Source: Planctomycetota bacterium (lineage in GTDB: Bacteria > Planctomycetota > Phycisphaerae > Phycisphaerales > UBA1924). Taken from it: a DNA stretch of 64,000 bases. The translations under genes were made by a program, and so were the position numbers. The stretch is taken from the NCBI GenBank assembly GCA_033763975.1, contig JANRJM010000007.1, forward strand, positions 30,817 through 94,816, read 5' to 3'. The first letter of the stretch is position 1; the number at the start of each line of letters is the position of its first letter. Below the pieces are notes generated by a model. It was not told the origin of the DNA. It made no database searches and saw only the letters and a program-made list of their open reading frames with translations. Shown one piece after another: positions 8,515-18,294 of the stretch.

Positions 8515-9669
8515 ATGCGGCTCGACTGTGAAACGCAAGACGGACGACCGGTGCGTGCGGCCCTCGCCGCCCCGCTCGCCGCGGCACTCGGCGCGGGGTT
8601 CGCCGCCGCGCTGGCGATGACATCGTGCGCGGGCAAGGCCTCAACGCCGGGCACCGGCGCAACCTCCGCGATGCATGCCACGCCGCCCGCCGATGACCCG
8701 TACCCCGGCGTAAACACCGTGGCGCGCGACCGCGACGTCTGGCAGCAGCTCCTCTCCGACCACGCGAAGATCCGGCGCGTGCTCCGCCACTCGCAGAACG
8801 GCGAGACGGGCGTCGTCGAGACCCTCACCGAGAGCGACGACCCCGAGGTTGCGGCACGCATCATCGACCACGCGAAGGCCATGCAGGCCCGGATGAAGGT
8901 CGGCGCGAACGTCCGAATCTGGGACCCGGTCTTCAGGGAACTCTTCCAGAATCACGCGCGCGTCACGCTCGTCGTGACGCCCACCGAATCGGGCGTCAAG
9001 ATCGTCGAGTCGAGCGACGACCCGGAGACCATCGCCCTCATGCGGTCGCACGCGATCGGCGTGAGCGCGTTCGTACGCCACGGGCACGCCATCGGGAGCG
9101 AACCCACCGCGCGCCTGCAGGTCGGCGCGCCGCTCCCGCCCGACGAGGTCGCGATCGGCGGCCTGCCGCACCGCTTCCTGCTTCGCCAGCCCACGCCCGA
9201 GCAGCTCGCCCTGCTCCGTGCGCAGGGCGTCGGGCGCGTCGTCAACTTCCGCCGGCACGACGAGCACGCGGCGTACGACGAGGCCGCCGCCGCCTCCGCC
9301 GCCGGCGCGACGTATTGCAACATCCCCTTCAAGGACGCCACGGAACTCACCGACGACGTCTTCGCGGCGGCACGCGCCGAGTACGCGCGGGCGGCCGAGC
9401 AAGACCTGGTCCTCGCGCCGCACTGCCGCACCGGCAACCGCGTCGGCCCCGGGCTCGCGGCGTACCTGGCCATCGACCTCGGCGTCGATGTGGACCGCGC
9501 CATCCGGGCCGCCCAGGCCGTCGGCATGTCCAGCCCGCAACTCGAGCGCACGACGCGGGACTACATCCGTCGCAACGCCCCGACCGCGCCCCGCCCCGAC
9601 ACGGCACGCCCCGACACGGCACGCCCCGACGCGAGCGCCGCCCAGCCGCGGAAACAGCCGCCTGCGTGA
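8515..9669 (+). CDS. Lipoprotein with an unknown domain plus DUF442 phosphatase-like domain
   Basis: 384 aa. Signal peptide with lipobox MTSC (Cys38). Residues about 65-195 form an uncharacterised helical domain rich in conserved-looking His (DHAKIRR, DHAKAMQARM, NHARVT). Residues about 215-350 match the DUF442 / beta-lactamase-hydrolase-like phosphatase fold, with loop HCRTGNRVG (Cys304). This CxxxxR spacing is that of DUF442 rather than CX5R tyrosine phosphatases. The C-terminal tail has 15-bp tandem repeats (9592-9633) encoding RPDTA units. ATG 8515 follows GAGGAG. DUF442 is often found in persulfide/sulfide detoxification fusions, matching the rhodanese neighbour; the role here is inferred. 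Confidence 0.75.
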   Translation: MRLDCETQDGRPVRAALAAPLAAALGAGFAAALAMTSCAGKASTPGTGATSAMHATPPADDPYPGVNTVARDRDVWQQLLSDHAKIRRVLRHSQNGETGVVETLTESDDPEVAARIIDHAKAMQARMKVGANVRIWDPVFRELFQNHARVTLVVTPTESGVKIVESSDDPETIALMRSHAIGVSAFVRHGHAIGSEPTARLQVGAPLPPDEVAIGGLPHRFLLRQPTPEQLALLRAQGVGRVVNFRRHDEHAAYDEAAAASAAGATYCNIPFKDATELTDDVFAAARAEYARAAEQDLVLAPHCRTGNRVGPGLAAYLAIDLGVDVDRAIRAAQAVGMSSPQLERTTRDYIRRNAPTAPRPDTARPDTARPDASAAQPRKQPPA

Positions 9670-10086
9670 ACTTTGCGACCAGGCGGGTATCCGTGGCCCG
9701 CAGTTCGGCGTCGCTCCGCATGTGTAGCACGGCAAGTTGCGCCGATGTCGAACGCTCGTACCCTCGCGGCAAGTGGCATTGACATCGAAATGAAGCTGTC
9801 CCTGTCACGACTTGCGTCCTCGCAAGTCAGTGCGCCCCTGTAGTGCCGCAGCACCGACATCGAATCTCCGATGCGGTGGCACGGCTTTCACCACCTTCGA
9901 TGCCGCCGGTCTCTGATGCCTACGGCCGCGTCGAGGACCGCTGGGACCGCACCGAACCACGCTCCCCGACGGCCCGGCCGACCTCCGCCTCGGGCACAGG
10001 CGCCCCGGCGAACGGTCCGTTGGATATCCTCCGCACGAGTGACGACGACGTCCGCCGATGCTCGACGGCCGCGCACCACCGCACGG
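9670..10086. other. Intergenic, no supported gene; hairpin at 9809-9828
   Basis: No convincing coding sequence. GACTTGCG (9809-9816), a 4-nt loop and CGCAAGTC (9821-9828) form a perfect 8-bp stem; with no T-run it could be a weak terminator of the lipoprotein gene or an operator for the metal-efflux genes that follow. A frame open through 9871-10086 has no recognisable content. Confidence 0.5.
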
Positions 10087-10620
10087 GTGGAGTGGCTACG
10101 CCGCGCGGTGGCGCTGCTGCTCATCGTGCCCCTGCTGATTCTGGGAACGTTCGGCGGCTATTCGATCCTGGCGCATAGCCACCACGGGCATGACGGGCAC
10201 TAGCACGTGGCGACTTCCCGCGATGGGGCGGTCGCGGCGGGTGTTCGCCACCGGGCCCGCCATGACGTCGGGCAGCGCGGCGCGCCGGAACGCGCGCACG
10301 GGCATTGCCACTTCGGCGACGTTCACGTCGACGGACAGGCTGAAGACGGCCGGACCCCGCCGTCGCCGGATCATCCGGACGACGGGACGCTCATCACATT
10401 GCCGGACCACGATCCGGTGGTGACGCGCGGCGCGTCTGTCGCGTTCGAGGCGGTGGTGGGGCACATCGCGGTCATCGTCGCGTGGATGATGGTGCCCGAT
10501 CGGCGAGCCGCCACGGACGAAGCCGACCCGGGGGGCGTTCGCGCCGGCCTTCCGCGCCACCTGTGCGCGCTCAGCGCGTGCGACCGCCTGCTGCGGACGA
10601 GCCGCGCCTTCCTGATCTAG
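10087..10620 (+). pseudogene. Small His-rich membrane protein of metal-efflux clusters, split by an in-frame TAG
   Basis: From GTG 10087 the frame gives VEWLRRAVALLLIVPLLILG, a single TM helix, then HSHHGHDGH and a TAG at 10201-10203. The same frame continues with no other stop to 10620, giving an acidic, His-containing region (LPDHDPVV) and the end LLRTSRAFLI. Small proteins with a leader TM helix, a His-rich stretch and an LLI-type C terminus recur beside planctomycetal heavy-metal RND genes; that is recollection of family context, not a database result. One point mutation would restore a protein of about 177 aa. The start is uncertain (ATG 9916 is possible). Confidence 0.55.
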
Positions 10621-10798
10621 GTGATGTTCGTGCCCGCCCGCGCGTTCTGCGCGGCGTAATGGTCCTTTCCGCGCGCACTTGGTGCGCCGCGGCTTTGCAT
10701 CACCGGACGTACCCGTCTCTCACGAACACGGTTCCACCCCCGCGCCGGCGCCGGCCTTGCGATGCCGAGTCGATCGGCCGGGGAACCCAGTCGCAGCC

Positions 10799-12235
10799 AT
10801 GCCGCTCCACATTTCGCAGGTCATGTTCCGAGTGCGCGTCGCCCTGGGCGGCGGGGCGTTGCTTGTCGCCGCGGGATGCCGGACGTACGAGCCCCGCCCG
10901 CTCGATCTCGACGGCGCGCGCGCCGCGTGGCTGGCCCGCTCGCCCTCGGACAACAGCGTCCGCGAGTTCGCCGCCTCGCTCGCCCGGCGTCCGGATGATC
11001 CGACGTTCCATCCCGCCGATGGGCTGACCCTCGGCGAGGGCGAGGTCGTCGCGCTCGTCTTCAACGCCGACCTCCGGCGAGCGCGGCTGGAAGCGGGCGT
11101 CATACGCGCCACCGCCGACCACGCCGGGCTGTGGCACGATCCCGTCCTAGGGGTGGACTTGGAGCGTGTGGTTGCCAACGGCGGCGGCGCGAACCCGTGG
11201 GTCGTCGCGGGCACGCTCGGGCTGACTGTGCCGATCTCGGGCCGCCTGGACGCCGAGAAGGCCCGCGCCGGCGCCGAGCTCGCGGCCGAACTCGAAGAGG
11301 TCGCGGCTCTGGAGTGGGCCACCCGTGCCGCCCTGCGCGAACTGTGGGTCGAATGGTCCGCGGCGAGCGTGCGCCGAGAGGTCGGCGCCCGGTATGTCAC
11401 CGCGCTCCGCGAGGTCGCCGGCCTTGCCGAAGCGCAGGAGAGTGCCGGATCGCTCACGCGGCTGGAGGCCCGAGCGTTCCGCGTGGAACTGGCGGCACGC
11501 GAGGCCGACCAGATCGCGCTCGATGCCCGGGCGCGCGAACTGGAGATTCAACTTCGCGCGATGATGGGTCTGGCGCCCGGGGCGGCCGCTGATCTTGTGC
11601 CGACCGTCGCGTTCGCGTTCTCCGGCGGCGAAGACGACGACGGCCTCCGAACCGCCCTCGAGCGCTCGAGCCCCGAGCTCGCCAGCGTCCGCGCACGGTA
11701 CGAGGCGGCGGAAGCATCCCTCCGGACGGAGGTGCGAAAGCAATATCCCGATCTGGTGCTGGGCCCCGGCTACGGGCGTGACCAGGGCGACGACCGCGTG
11801 CTGCTGGGCCTGCAGGTGCCCGTGCCTCTGTGGAATCGCAACCGCCAGGGCGTGGCCGAGGCCGAGGCACGGCGCGAGTCGGCGCGCACGCGCTTCGAGA
11901 CGACGTACGAGCACCTGGCCTCGCGCCTGGCCGTCGCGCTCGTGCGCCATGCCGCCGGGCGCGCCCAGCGCGAGTGGGTCGAGTCGGCGGTGGTCCCGCT
12001 GGCCGATGAGCAGGAGGCGGATGCGCGCCGCGTCGCCGCGCTGGGGCGGGTGGACACGCTTCTGCTGCTCGCCTCGCTGCAGGCCCAGCATGCGGCGCGC
12101 GTGCGACTCATCGACGCCCGCGCCGCGGAGGCGATCGGCGCCATCCGCGTCGCCGAACTCATCGGCCCCCCGCCCGTCGAGCCCCGATCCGAGTCAGTCG
12201 TGCCCTCCGAGTCGCGCCCCGCTCCCTCCAACTGA
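10799..12235 (+). CDS. TolC/CusC-family outer-membrane efflux lipoprotein
   Basis: 478 aa from ATG 10799; ATG 10823 would leave a compact lipoprotein signal ending LLVAAGC. The mature part shows the two long helical repeats of outer-membrane factors: EVVALVFNADLRRARLEA in the first half and the second copy starting ALERSSPELASVRARYEA. PVPLWNRNRQG is the conserved turn before the last helix pair in CusC/CzcC-type proteins. It begins an efflux set with the adaptor (31 bp downstream) and the RND pump. Role: outer-membrane exit channel for metal ions. Confidence 0.9.
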   Translation: MPLHISQVMFRVRVALGGGALLVAAGCRTYEPRPLDLDGARAAWLARSPSDNSVREFAASLARRPDDPTFHPADGLTLGEGEVVALVFNADLRRARLEAGVIRATADHAGLWHDPVLGVDLERVVANGGGANPWVVAGTLGLTVPISGRLDAEKARAGAELAAELEEVAALEWATRAALRELWVEWSAASVRREVGARYVTALREVAGLAEAQESAGSLTRLEARAFRVELAAREADQIALDARARELEIQLRAMMGLAPGAAADLVPTVAFAFSGGEDDDGLRTALERSSPELASVRARYEAAEASLRTEVRKQYPDLVLGPGYGRDQGDDRVLLGLQVPVPLWNRNRQGVAEAEARRESARTRFETTYEHLASRLAVALVRHAAGRAQREWVESAVVPLADEQEADARRVAALGRVDTLLLLASLQAQHAARVRLIDARAAEAIGAIRVAELIGPPPVEPRSESVVPSESRPAPSN

Positions 12236-12266
12236 CGCCCCTCCCGGCACACCCCACGAGTCGACC

Positions 12267-13736
12267 ATGAGCACACGAAACCTACCCGGACTCGCCGCCG
12301 TGTTCCTGCCGCTGCTGCTGATGCTGCTGCTGATGATGATGGCGGCGTGCGATAGCGGCACAGACCCGTCGTCGGCGCCGTCAGCCTCGCCGGCGGGCGC
12401 CGCTGCGCCCACCAACCACGTGGACATCCCCGCTTCCGTTCGCCAGAACCTGGGCATCACCTTCGCGAAGGTCGAGCGCCGGGCCGTCGCCCGCACACTG
12501 CGCCTGCCGGGCCGCTTCGAGCTGCTCCCGAACGCCCGGCGGGAGCATCGCGCCGCCGTGCCCGGCACGGTGGAACTGCTCGTGGGGCAGTACGAAGTCA
12601 TCAAGGCCGGCACGGTTCTGTACCGGATCGACTCGCCGCACTGGCGCCAGACGCAGCGTGAACTCGCCGACGCGCACGCCGCGCTGCGTCTTGCGCAGGC
12701 GGGCGCGGACAGCATCGGGCCGCTGTCCGCGGCGCACGAGCAGCACCACGCGGAAGTGGAGCGCGCGGTGGAGTTGTGGACGGCGCGGGTCGCGAACCTG
12801 GAACAACTGCGGGCGGCCGGCGGCGCGCGCGGGGACGAGATCGCGCAGGCCCGCGCTGCGCTGGCCTCCATCCGAGTTGACCTGGCCGAGACGCTCGAGA
12901 AGGAGGCCGAACTCGTGGCGCGGCGAACCGAAGCCGCGGCCTCGCTGGAAGCGGCCCGCGCACGCCTGGACTTCCTCTTCCAGGCCGCCGCCACGATGAC
13001 GGGCCTGTCGGTAGGCGCACTCCAGGCCGCCGATCCCGCCTCTCTGCCCGCCGAAGCGCGCCCGCGCTGGGCGACGCTTCCCGCGATCGAGGTCCGCGCT
13101 CCCGCGCCCGGGGTCGTCGAAACCCTGCACGCGGTCTCGGGCGGCGTGGTCGATCAGCACGCGCCGGTCCTCTCCACCGTACAGCCCGAACTCGTCCGCT
13201 TCCGCGCCGTGGCGCTGCAGAGCGACCTCCTCCGACTCGCCGACGCCCAGCCCGCCACGGTGGTGCCGGCACAGGGGTCGATGCCCGTCGACGCCCCCGC
13301 CTTCGCGGGCACGCTCACGCTCGCCCCGACCGCAGATCCGGAACGCCGCACGCTCGAGGTGGTACTCGCGCCCGGGCCTGCGACGCAGCCTCCCGGCTGG
13401 GCGCGGGCCGGAGTCGCCGCGTTCCTCGAAGTTGTCACCGGGCCCACGGGCTCCGGCACGCGCGACGAACTGGCAATCCCGCTGCGCTGCGTTGCGCGCG
13501 ACGGCACGAAGGCCATCATCTTCCGCCGCGATCCGGCCAACCCCGACAAGGCCATCCGCATGGAGGCCGACCTCGGCCTCGACGACGGTCGGTGGGTCGT
13601 CATCAGGAGCGGCGTCGCCGAGGACAACGAGATCGTCCTCGAAGGCGTCTACCAGCTCATGGTCGCCACCAGCGGCTCCATCACCAAGGGCGGGCACTTC
13701 CACCCGGACGGCACGTTCCACGAGGGCGACGACTGA
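12267..13736 (+). CDS. CusB/CzcB-type periplasmic adaptor lipoprotein
   Basis: 489 aa. Hydrophobic signal rich in Leu/Met with lipobox MAAC (about residue 28). Mature N terminus (VDIPASVRQNLGITFAKVER) is typical of metal-efflux adaptors. Then come a lipoyl half (HRAAVPGTVELLVGQYEVIK), a long coiled-coil hairpin (about residues 130-240), the second lipoyl half (IEVRAPAPGVVETLHAVSGG) and a membrane-proximal domain. The end is unusual in carrying GGHFHPDGTFHEGDD, a His-containing acidic tail that may bind metal. It lies between the TolC-like and RND genes, 22 bp before the latter. Confidence 0.9.
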   Translation: MSTRNLPGLAAVFLPLLLMLLLMMMAACDSGTDPSSAPSASPAGAAAPTNHVDIPASVRQNLGITFAKVERRAVARTLRLPGRFELLPNARREHRAAVPGTVELLVGQYEVIKAGTVLYRIDSPHWRQTQRELADAHAALRLAQAGADSIGPLSAAHEQHHAEVERAVELWTARVANLEQLRAAGGARGDEIAQARAALASIRVDLAETLEKEAELVARRTEAAASLEAARARLDFLFQAAATMTGLSVGALQAADPASLPAEARPRWATLPAIEVRAPAPGVVETLHAVSGGVVDQHAPVLSTVQPELVRFRAVALQSDLLRLADAQPATVVPAQGSMPVDAPAFAGTLTLAPTADPERRTLEVVLAPGPATQPPGWARAGVAAFLEVVTGPTGSGTRDELAIPLRCVARDGTKAIIFRRDPANPDKAIRMEADLGLDDGRWVVIRSGVAEDNEIVLEGVYQLMVATSGSITKGGHFHPDGTFHEGDD

Positions 13737-13758
13737 TCGCATCCCCGCGGCATTCACC

Positions 13759-16700
13759 ATGCTCAAGCACCTCATCGCCTTCTCGCTCAAGCACTCCTCG
13801 CTGGTGATCCTCATCGCCGCGGCGATGCTCGTGTACACCCTCGTCCGGCTGCCGCGCCTGCCGGTAGACGTCTTTCCGGAACTCAACGCGCCCACCGTGG
13901 TCGTGCTCACCGAGGCGGGCGGGCTGGCCGCCGATGAGGTCGAGCAGTACGTCACGTTCCCGCTCGAGTCGGCGGTGAACGGGCTGCCCGGTGTGCGCCG
14001 CGTCCGATCGGCCTCGGCCATCTCGCTCTCGCTCGTCTGGGTCGAGTTCGACTGGGGCACCGACATCTACCGCGCCCGCCAGCTCGTCGCCGAGCGCCTC
14101 GACGGCGTCCGCGGCTCGCTCCCCCCGGGCGTGGAGCCCGTCATGACGCCCATCTCGTCGATCACCGGCGAGATCATGCTCCTGGCCGTCTCCTCACCCG
14201 ACGGGAGCGTGAGTGACCTGGACCTGCGCGCGTACGCCGAGTTCGACCTGCGCAACAAGCTCCTGGCCATCCCCGGCGTCTCGCAGGTCGCCGCCATCGG
14301 TGGCGAGCTGCCCGAGTACCAGGTGAACGTGCGGCAGGACCGCCTCGCCCTCCACGGGCTCACGGTCGCGGACGTGGTGGAGGCGGCCCGCGGCGCGCAC
14401 AGCACCGCGAGCGCGGGCTACCTCGCCGATGTCGACCGGGCCGAACTCCCCGTCCGCCAGGCCGCCCGTGTCACAGGCGTGCGCGACATCGCCGCGACGC
14501 GCGTCGTCATGAAGGACGGCCTGCCGATCACCATCGGCGACGTCGCCGACGTGACGCTCGGGGGCGCCCCTCGTCGCGGCACCGCGGCCAACCAGGGCGT
14601 GCCCGCCGTCGTGCTGACCGTCCAGAAGGCCCCGGGCACCAACACGCTCACCCTCACCCGGCGCATCGACGAGGCCCTCGCCCAGATCGAGCAATCTGCC
14701 CCCCCGGGCGTGCGCATCAACAAGGACGTCTTCCGCCAGAGCCATTTCATCCAGCGCTCCGTGAACAACGTCATCAAGGTGCTGCTGGAGGCGACGGCCA
14801 TCGTCGGCGTGATTCTCGTCCTGTTCCTCCTCAACGTGCGGACGATGATCATCACGCTGACGGCGCTTCCCCTGTCCCTCGCCGCGGCGCTCCTGACGCT
14901 CGACTGGCTGGGCCTCACGCTGAACGTCATGACGCTGGGCGGGCTGGCGGTCGCGATCGGAGAGCTCGTCGACGACGCGATCATCGATGTCGAGAACGTG
15001 CACCGCCGGTTGGAGGAGAACGCGCTGCTCCCCGAAGACCAGCGCAAGGGCGTCGTGCAGACGATCTTCGACGCGAGCAACGAGATCCGCTCGTCGGTCG
15101 TCTACGCGACCGTGCTCATCTGCATCGTGTTTCTCCCCCTCATGTTCCTGGACGGGCTGGAGGGCCGCTTCTTCAAGCCGCTGGCGATCACGTACGTCGT
15201 GTCGATCATGGCGTCCCTCGTGGTGGCGCTCACCGTCACGCCGGCGATGTGCAAGCTGCTGCTCAGGCCCGCCAGGCGTGCGGCGCGGGCGACGGACGCT
15301 CCGCACGCGAGCGGCCCCGCCCGCACCAACCCAGACGGATTCCTCGTCCGCTGGCTCAAGCGCCGCTACGAGCCCGCGCTGCGCTGGTCACTGGCGCACC
15401 GCGGGATCGTGCTCGGTGCGGCGGTGGGCGCCACCGTGCTTTCCCTCTTCCTGGCCCGCACGTTCGGAACATCGTTCCTCCCGGAGTTCAACGAGGGCTC
15501 GTTCACCGTCTTCGTGTCATCGCCCCCGGGCACCTCGCTGACCGAGAGCGACCGCTCGGCCCGTGCCATCGAGGCCCGGATCATCCAGATCGAGGGTGTC
15601 CGCAGCGTGACCCGCCGCACCGGGCGTGCCGAGCGCGACGAGCACGCCGAACCGGTTTCCAACAGCGAGCTGGACATCCTCTTCGACCCCGGCGCCGACA
15701 AGACCGAGGTTCGAGCGCAAATCGCCGCCGTCGCGCAGGCCGTCCCGGGCGTCACCGTCCAGATCGGCCAGCCCATCGAGCACCGGCTCTCGCACATTCT
15801 CTCGGGCACGCCCGCGGCCATCGCGATCAACGTCTACGGCGAAGACCTGGCCACGCTTCGATCTCTCGCCCGGCGGATCGAGTCCGAGCTCAAGACCATC
15901 CCCGGCGCCCGCGACGTGACCGCCAACCGCGAGGTGCTCGTCACCAGCCTGCCCATCCGGTACCGCCATCAGGACCTCGCCGCCGCGGGTCTGACGCCCG
16001 CCGCCGCCGCCGAGCAGGTGCAGATGGCGCTCTACGGCGAAGAGGTCGCCGACGTGAATCACGGGCTCCGCCGGTACGCGCTCGTCGTGCGGCTCGACGC
16101 CTCCGAGCGCGAGCGCGTCGATCAGGTGCGCGACCTCATGCTCCGCGGCGAGGGCGACGACGCCAGCCCCGGCCCGACCGTCCGCCTCCGGGATGTCGCC
16201 GACATCGGGCCCGAGCGCACGCCCAACATCATCGCGCGCGAGAACGCCCAGCGAAAGGCCGTCGTCTCCTGCAACGTCGCCGACGGGTACAACCTGGGCG
16301 ACCTCGTCGAGCAGGTCAAGGCCCGCGTCGAGCCCATCGTGCATCGCGAAGGCTACGTCGTCGAGTTCGGCGGGCAGTTCGAGGCGCAGCGCTCCGCGAG
16401 CCGCACCCTGCTCATCGCCGGCGCGGGCATCGCCGTCGTCATGCTCATGCTGCTGCAACTCTCGACCGGCTCGCTGCGGGTGGGCGTGCTCGTGATGGTC
16501 AACCTGCCGCTGGCGACCATCGGGGGCGTGGCGGCGATCTTCATCACCGACTCGGTCCTGCACGCCGGGGGCGTCGCCGGGCTTGTCCGCAACTCACTCG
16601 CGCTCCTGGGCCTGGGCCCCTCGACGTACCACGCCCCCGTTCTCTCCATCGCCAGCCTCGTCGGCTTCATCACGCTCTTCGGCATCGCCGTCCGCAACGG

Positions 16701-17064
16701 CATCCTGCTCGTCAACCACTACCGCCACCTTGTCGAGGTCGACCGCACGCCCATCGTCGACGCGATTGTCCGGGGCTCCATGGAACGGCTCGTCCCCATC
16801 CTCATGACCGCACTTTCCGCCGCGCTGGGCCTGCTCCCCCTCGCCCTCGCCTCTGGCCAACCCGGCAGCGAACTGCTCGCACCCCTCGCGGTCGTCGTGC
16901 TCGGCGGCCTGAGTACCTCCACCTTCCTCAATCTCATCGTCGTGCCCGCCGGCTACGCACTGCTCCACGGCGTTTCCCGCCCGGCCGACGCCGCCGCGGG
17001 ATCGACTTCCAGACCCTCCGTGCTCGGGCGCGTTGCCCGGGCGCTCGGCATCGTCCGCCGTTGA
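13759..17064 (+). CDS. Heavy-metal efflux RND permease (CusA/CzcA-like, HME family)
   Basis: 1101 aa. N terminus LKHLIAFSLKHSSLVILIAA gives TM1; the periplasmic loop starts LPVDVFPELNAPTV as in HME-RND pumps. TM4 carries GELVDDAIIDVENVHRRLEE, the acidic proton/metal relay, differing from the DFGxxxDGA form of CzcA. Second-half TMs include NLPLATIGGVAAIFITDSVL and VGFITLFGIAVRNGILLVNH. The length fits the family. It is the energised component of the tripartite exporter encoded from 10799. The transported ion cannot be told from sequence; the nearby His-rich lipoprotein suggests Zn, Co, Ni or Cu. Confidence 0.93.
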   Translation: MLKHLIAFSLKHSSLVILIAAAMLVYTLVRLPRLPVDVFPELNAPTVVVLTEAGGLAADEVEQYVTFPLESAVNGLPGVRRVRSASAISLSLVWVEFDWGTDIYRARQLVAERLDGVRGSLPPGVEPVMTPISSITGEIMLLAVSSPDGSVSDLDLRAYAEFDLRNKLLAIPGVSQVAAIGGELPEYQVNVRQDRLALHGLTVADVVEAARGAHSTASAGYLADVDRAELPVRQAARVTGVRDIAATRVVMKDGLPITIGDVADVTLGGAPRRGTAANQGVPAVVLTVQKAPGTNTLTLTRRIDEALAQIEQSAPPGVRINKDVFRQSHFIQRSVNNVIKVLLEATAIVGVILVLFLLNVRTMIITLTALPLSLAAALLTLDWLGLTLNVMTLGGLAVAIGELVDDAIIDVENVHRRLEENALLPEDQRKGVVQTIFDASNEIRSSVVYATVLICIVFLPLMFLDGLEGRFFKPLAITYVVSIMASLVVALTVTPAMCKLLLRPARRAARATDAPHASGPARTNPDGFLVRWLKRRYEPALRWSLAHRGIVLGAAVGATVLSLFLARTFGTSFLPEFNEGSFTVFVSSPPGTSLTESDRSARAIEARIIQIEGVRSVTRRTGRAERDEHAEPVSNSELDILFDPGADKTEVRAQIAAVAQAVPGVTVQIGQPIEHRLSHILSGTPAAIAINVYGEDLATLRSLARRIESELKTIPGARDVTANREVLVTSLPIRYRHQDLAAAGLTPAAAAEQVQMALYGEEVADVNHGLRRYALVVRLDASERERVDQVRDLMLRGEGDDASPGPTVRLRDVADIGPERTPNIIARENAQRKAVVSCNVADGYNLGDLVEQVKARVEPIVHREGYVVEFGGQFEAQRSASRTLLIAGAGIAVVMLMLLQLSTGSLRVGVLVMVNLPLATIGGVAAIFITDSVLHAGGVAGLVRNSLALLGLGPSTYHAPVLSIASLVGFITLFGIAVRNGILLVNHYRHLVEVDRTPIVDAIVRGSMERLVPILMTALSAALGLLPLALASGQPGSELLAPLAVVVLGGLSTSTFLNLIVVPAGYALLHGVSRPADAAAGSTSRPSVLGRVARALGIVRR

Positions 17065-17117
17065 TTCGCGCGGGCGCCGCTCGCACAGTTTGTACCATCA
17101 CCCCGAGAGGAACCGTC

Positions 17118-17696
17118 ATGACCCTGCACCGACTCGCCGCGCTCGCCCTCGCCGCCGCACCGCTCACGATGCTCGCGTCCGCCGGCGGCTGCGAAGAGAA
17201 GAAGCCCACGCCCACCACCAGCGCCGACGACCACGGGCACGATCACAACACCGACGACCACGGGCACGATCACAGCGCCGACGACCACGGGCACGATCAC
17301 AACGCGGGCGCCTCGCACCCCGCGCCAACCGCCGGCGGCCCCGGCCACGGCGGCTCGGTCATCGCCCTCGGCGAGCAGACCATCGGCGCGTTCAACGCCA
17401 AGGCCACGCGCGACCAGGGCGAGATCGTCGCCGGCAAGGACGCCCCCATCGACGTCACCGTCATGCCCGCGCCGGGCTCGACGGCGAAGGTCGCCGCCGT
17501 CCGCTTCTGGATCGGTACCGAGGACGCCAAGGGCAGCGTGAAGGCCCGCGCCGAGGTCGAGAACCCCACCGATCCCAGCCGCTGGCACACGCACGCCGAG
17601 GTGCCCAGCCCCCTCCCCGCCGAAAGCCGCCTCTGGGTCGAGATCGAGGACGACAAGGGTGCAACTACGGTCTCGAGCTTCGACCTGAAAGTGTGA
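17118..17696 (+). CDS. His-rich periplasmic lipoprotein of the metal-efflux cluster
   Basis: 192 aa. Signal peptide ending SAGGC gives a lipoprotein. A run of three 9-residue repeats (DDHGHDHNT, DDHGHDHSA, DDHGHDHNA) holds nine His, an obvious metal-binding segment. The rest is a compact beta-rich domain (PIDVTVMPAPGSTAKVAAVR ... HTHAEVPSPLP) without recognised catalytic residues. It starts 53 bp after the RND gene behind AGAGGAA (17105-17111), so it is probably in the same operon. Likely role: metal buffering or delivery to the pump in the periplasm. Confidence 0.8.
   Translation: MTLHRLAALALAAAPLTMLASAGGCEEKKPTPTTSADDHGHDHNTDDHGHDHSADDHGHDHNAGASHPAPTAGGPGHGGSVIALGEQTIGAFNAKATRDQGEIVAGKDAPIDVTVMPAPGSTAKVAAVRFWIGTEDAKGSVKARAEVENPTDPSRWHTHAEVPSPLPAESRLWVEIEDDKGATTVSSFDLKV
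17226..17306 (+). repeat. 27-bp coding tandem repeat, three copies
   Basis: Copies at 17226-17252, 17253-17279 and 17280-17306 differ at one or two positions and encode the DDHGHDH units. The length is a multiple of three, so copy-number change would keep the frame and alter the number of metal ligands. Confidence 0.95.
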
Positions 17697-17834
17697 GGCG
17701 CCGAGTTCGATCGTGCGTCGCCCGCCCGCGTCATACGCGCGGCCGTTCACGTCCCGCGAGTGACTCGTCCCTCCGCGCGCACACGCTGGTCCCGTGATCG
17801 CCCCCCGCACCCCAGGCGATCAGCGACTCGGTGA

Positions 17835-18239
17835 CGACGCATCGCGCGTGGTGGACGATCGCTCTTCCAAGCCAAGCTCTATGCCTTCGAGCCCGCCACG
17901 CCGGGCAGGGCCGCGCTGCACGCCGAGGCCATCCGCAAGTTCAACGAACTCGTGGAGCTGCGTCGCGAGCGGCTCGAGGCGGTCCACACCGGGCTTCCCA
18001 GAGCGCTCTGGAGGGTGGTGGGGCTCGGCGCGATCCTCAACATTTCCATCACCTGGTTCTTCCGCGTTGAGCGGATTCGCCTGCACGCGATCCTTGTCGG
18101 CATCACGTCGGCCCTTGTCGGGCTGCTGATCTTCCTGACGGGGGCGATGGACAATCCCTTCCGCGGCGAAGTCAGCGTCGGGCCCGACTCGTTTGAGTCG
18201 GTCTACGAGCAGTTGATGCGCCAGCACGAAGGCACGTAA
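17835..18239 (+). pseudogene. DUF4239 (bestrophin-like) C-terminal fragment
   Basis: The frame opens just after a TGA at 17832 with no start codon at the homology edge, and reads LFQAKLYAFEPATPGRAALH, then ELRRERLEAVHTGLPRALWR, two TM helices (VVGLGAILNISITWFF; ILVGITSALVGLLIFL) and DNPFRGEVSVGPDSF. These are the hallmarks of the C-terminal half of DUF4239 proteins. About 120 of an expected 250 residues remain; the N-terminal TM pair is missing. A GTG at 17952 could still start a 95-aa product. Confidence 0.65.
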
Positions 18240-18294
18240 GCCCGCAGCCGAGCCGCCGCCTCTGTGTGGATTGGCCGAACGCAGGGATCCGGCC

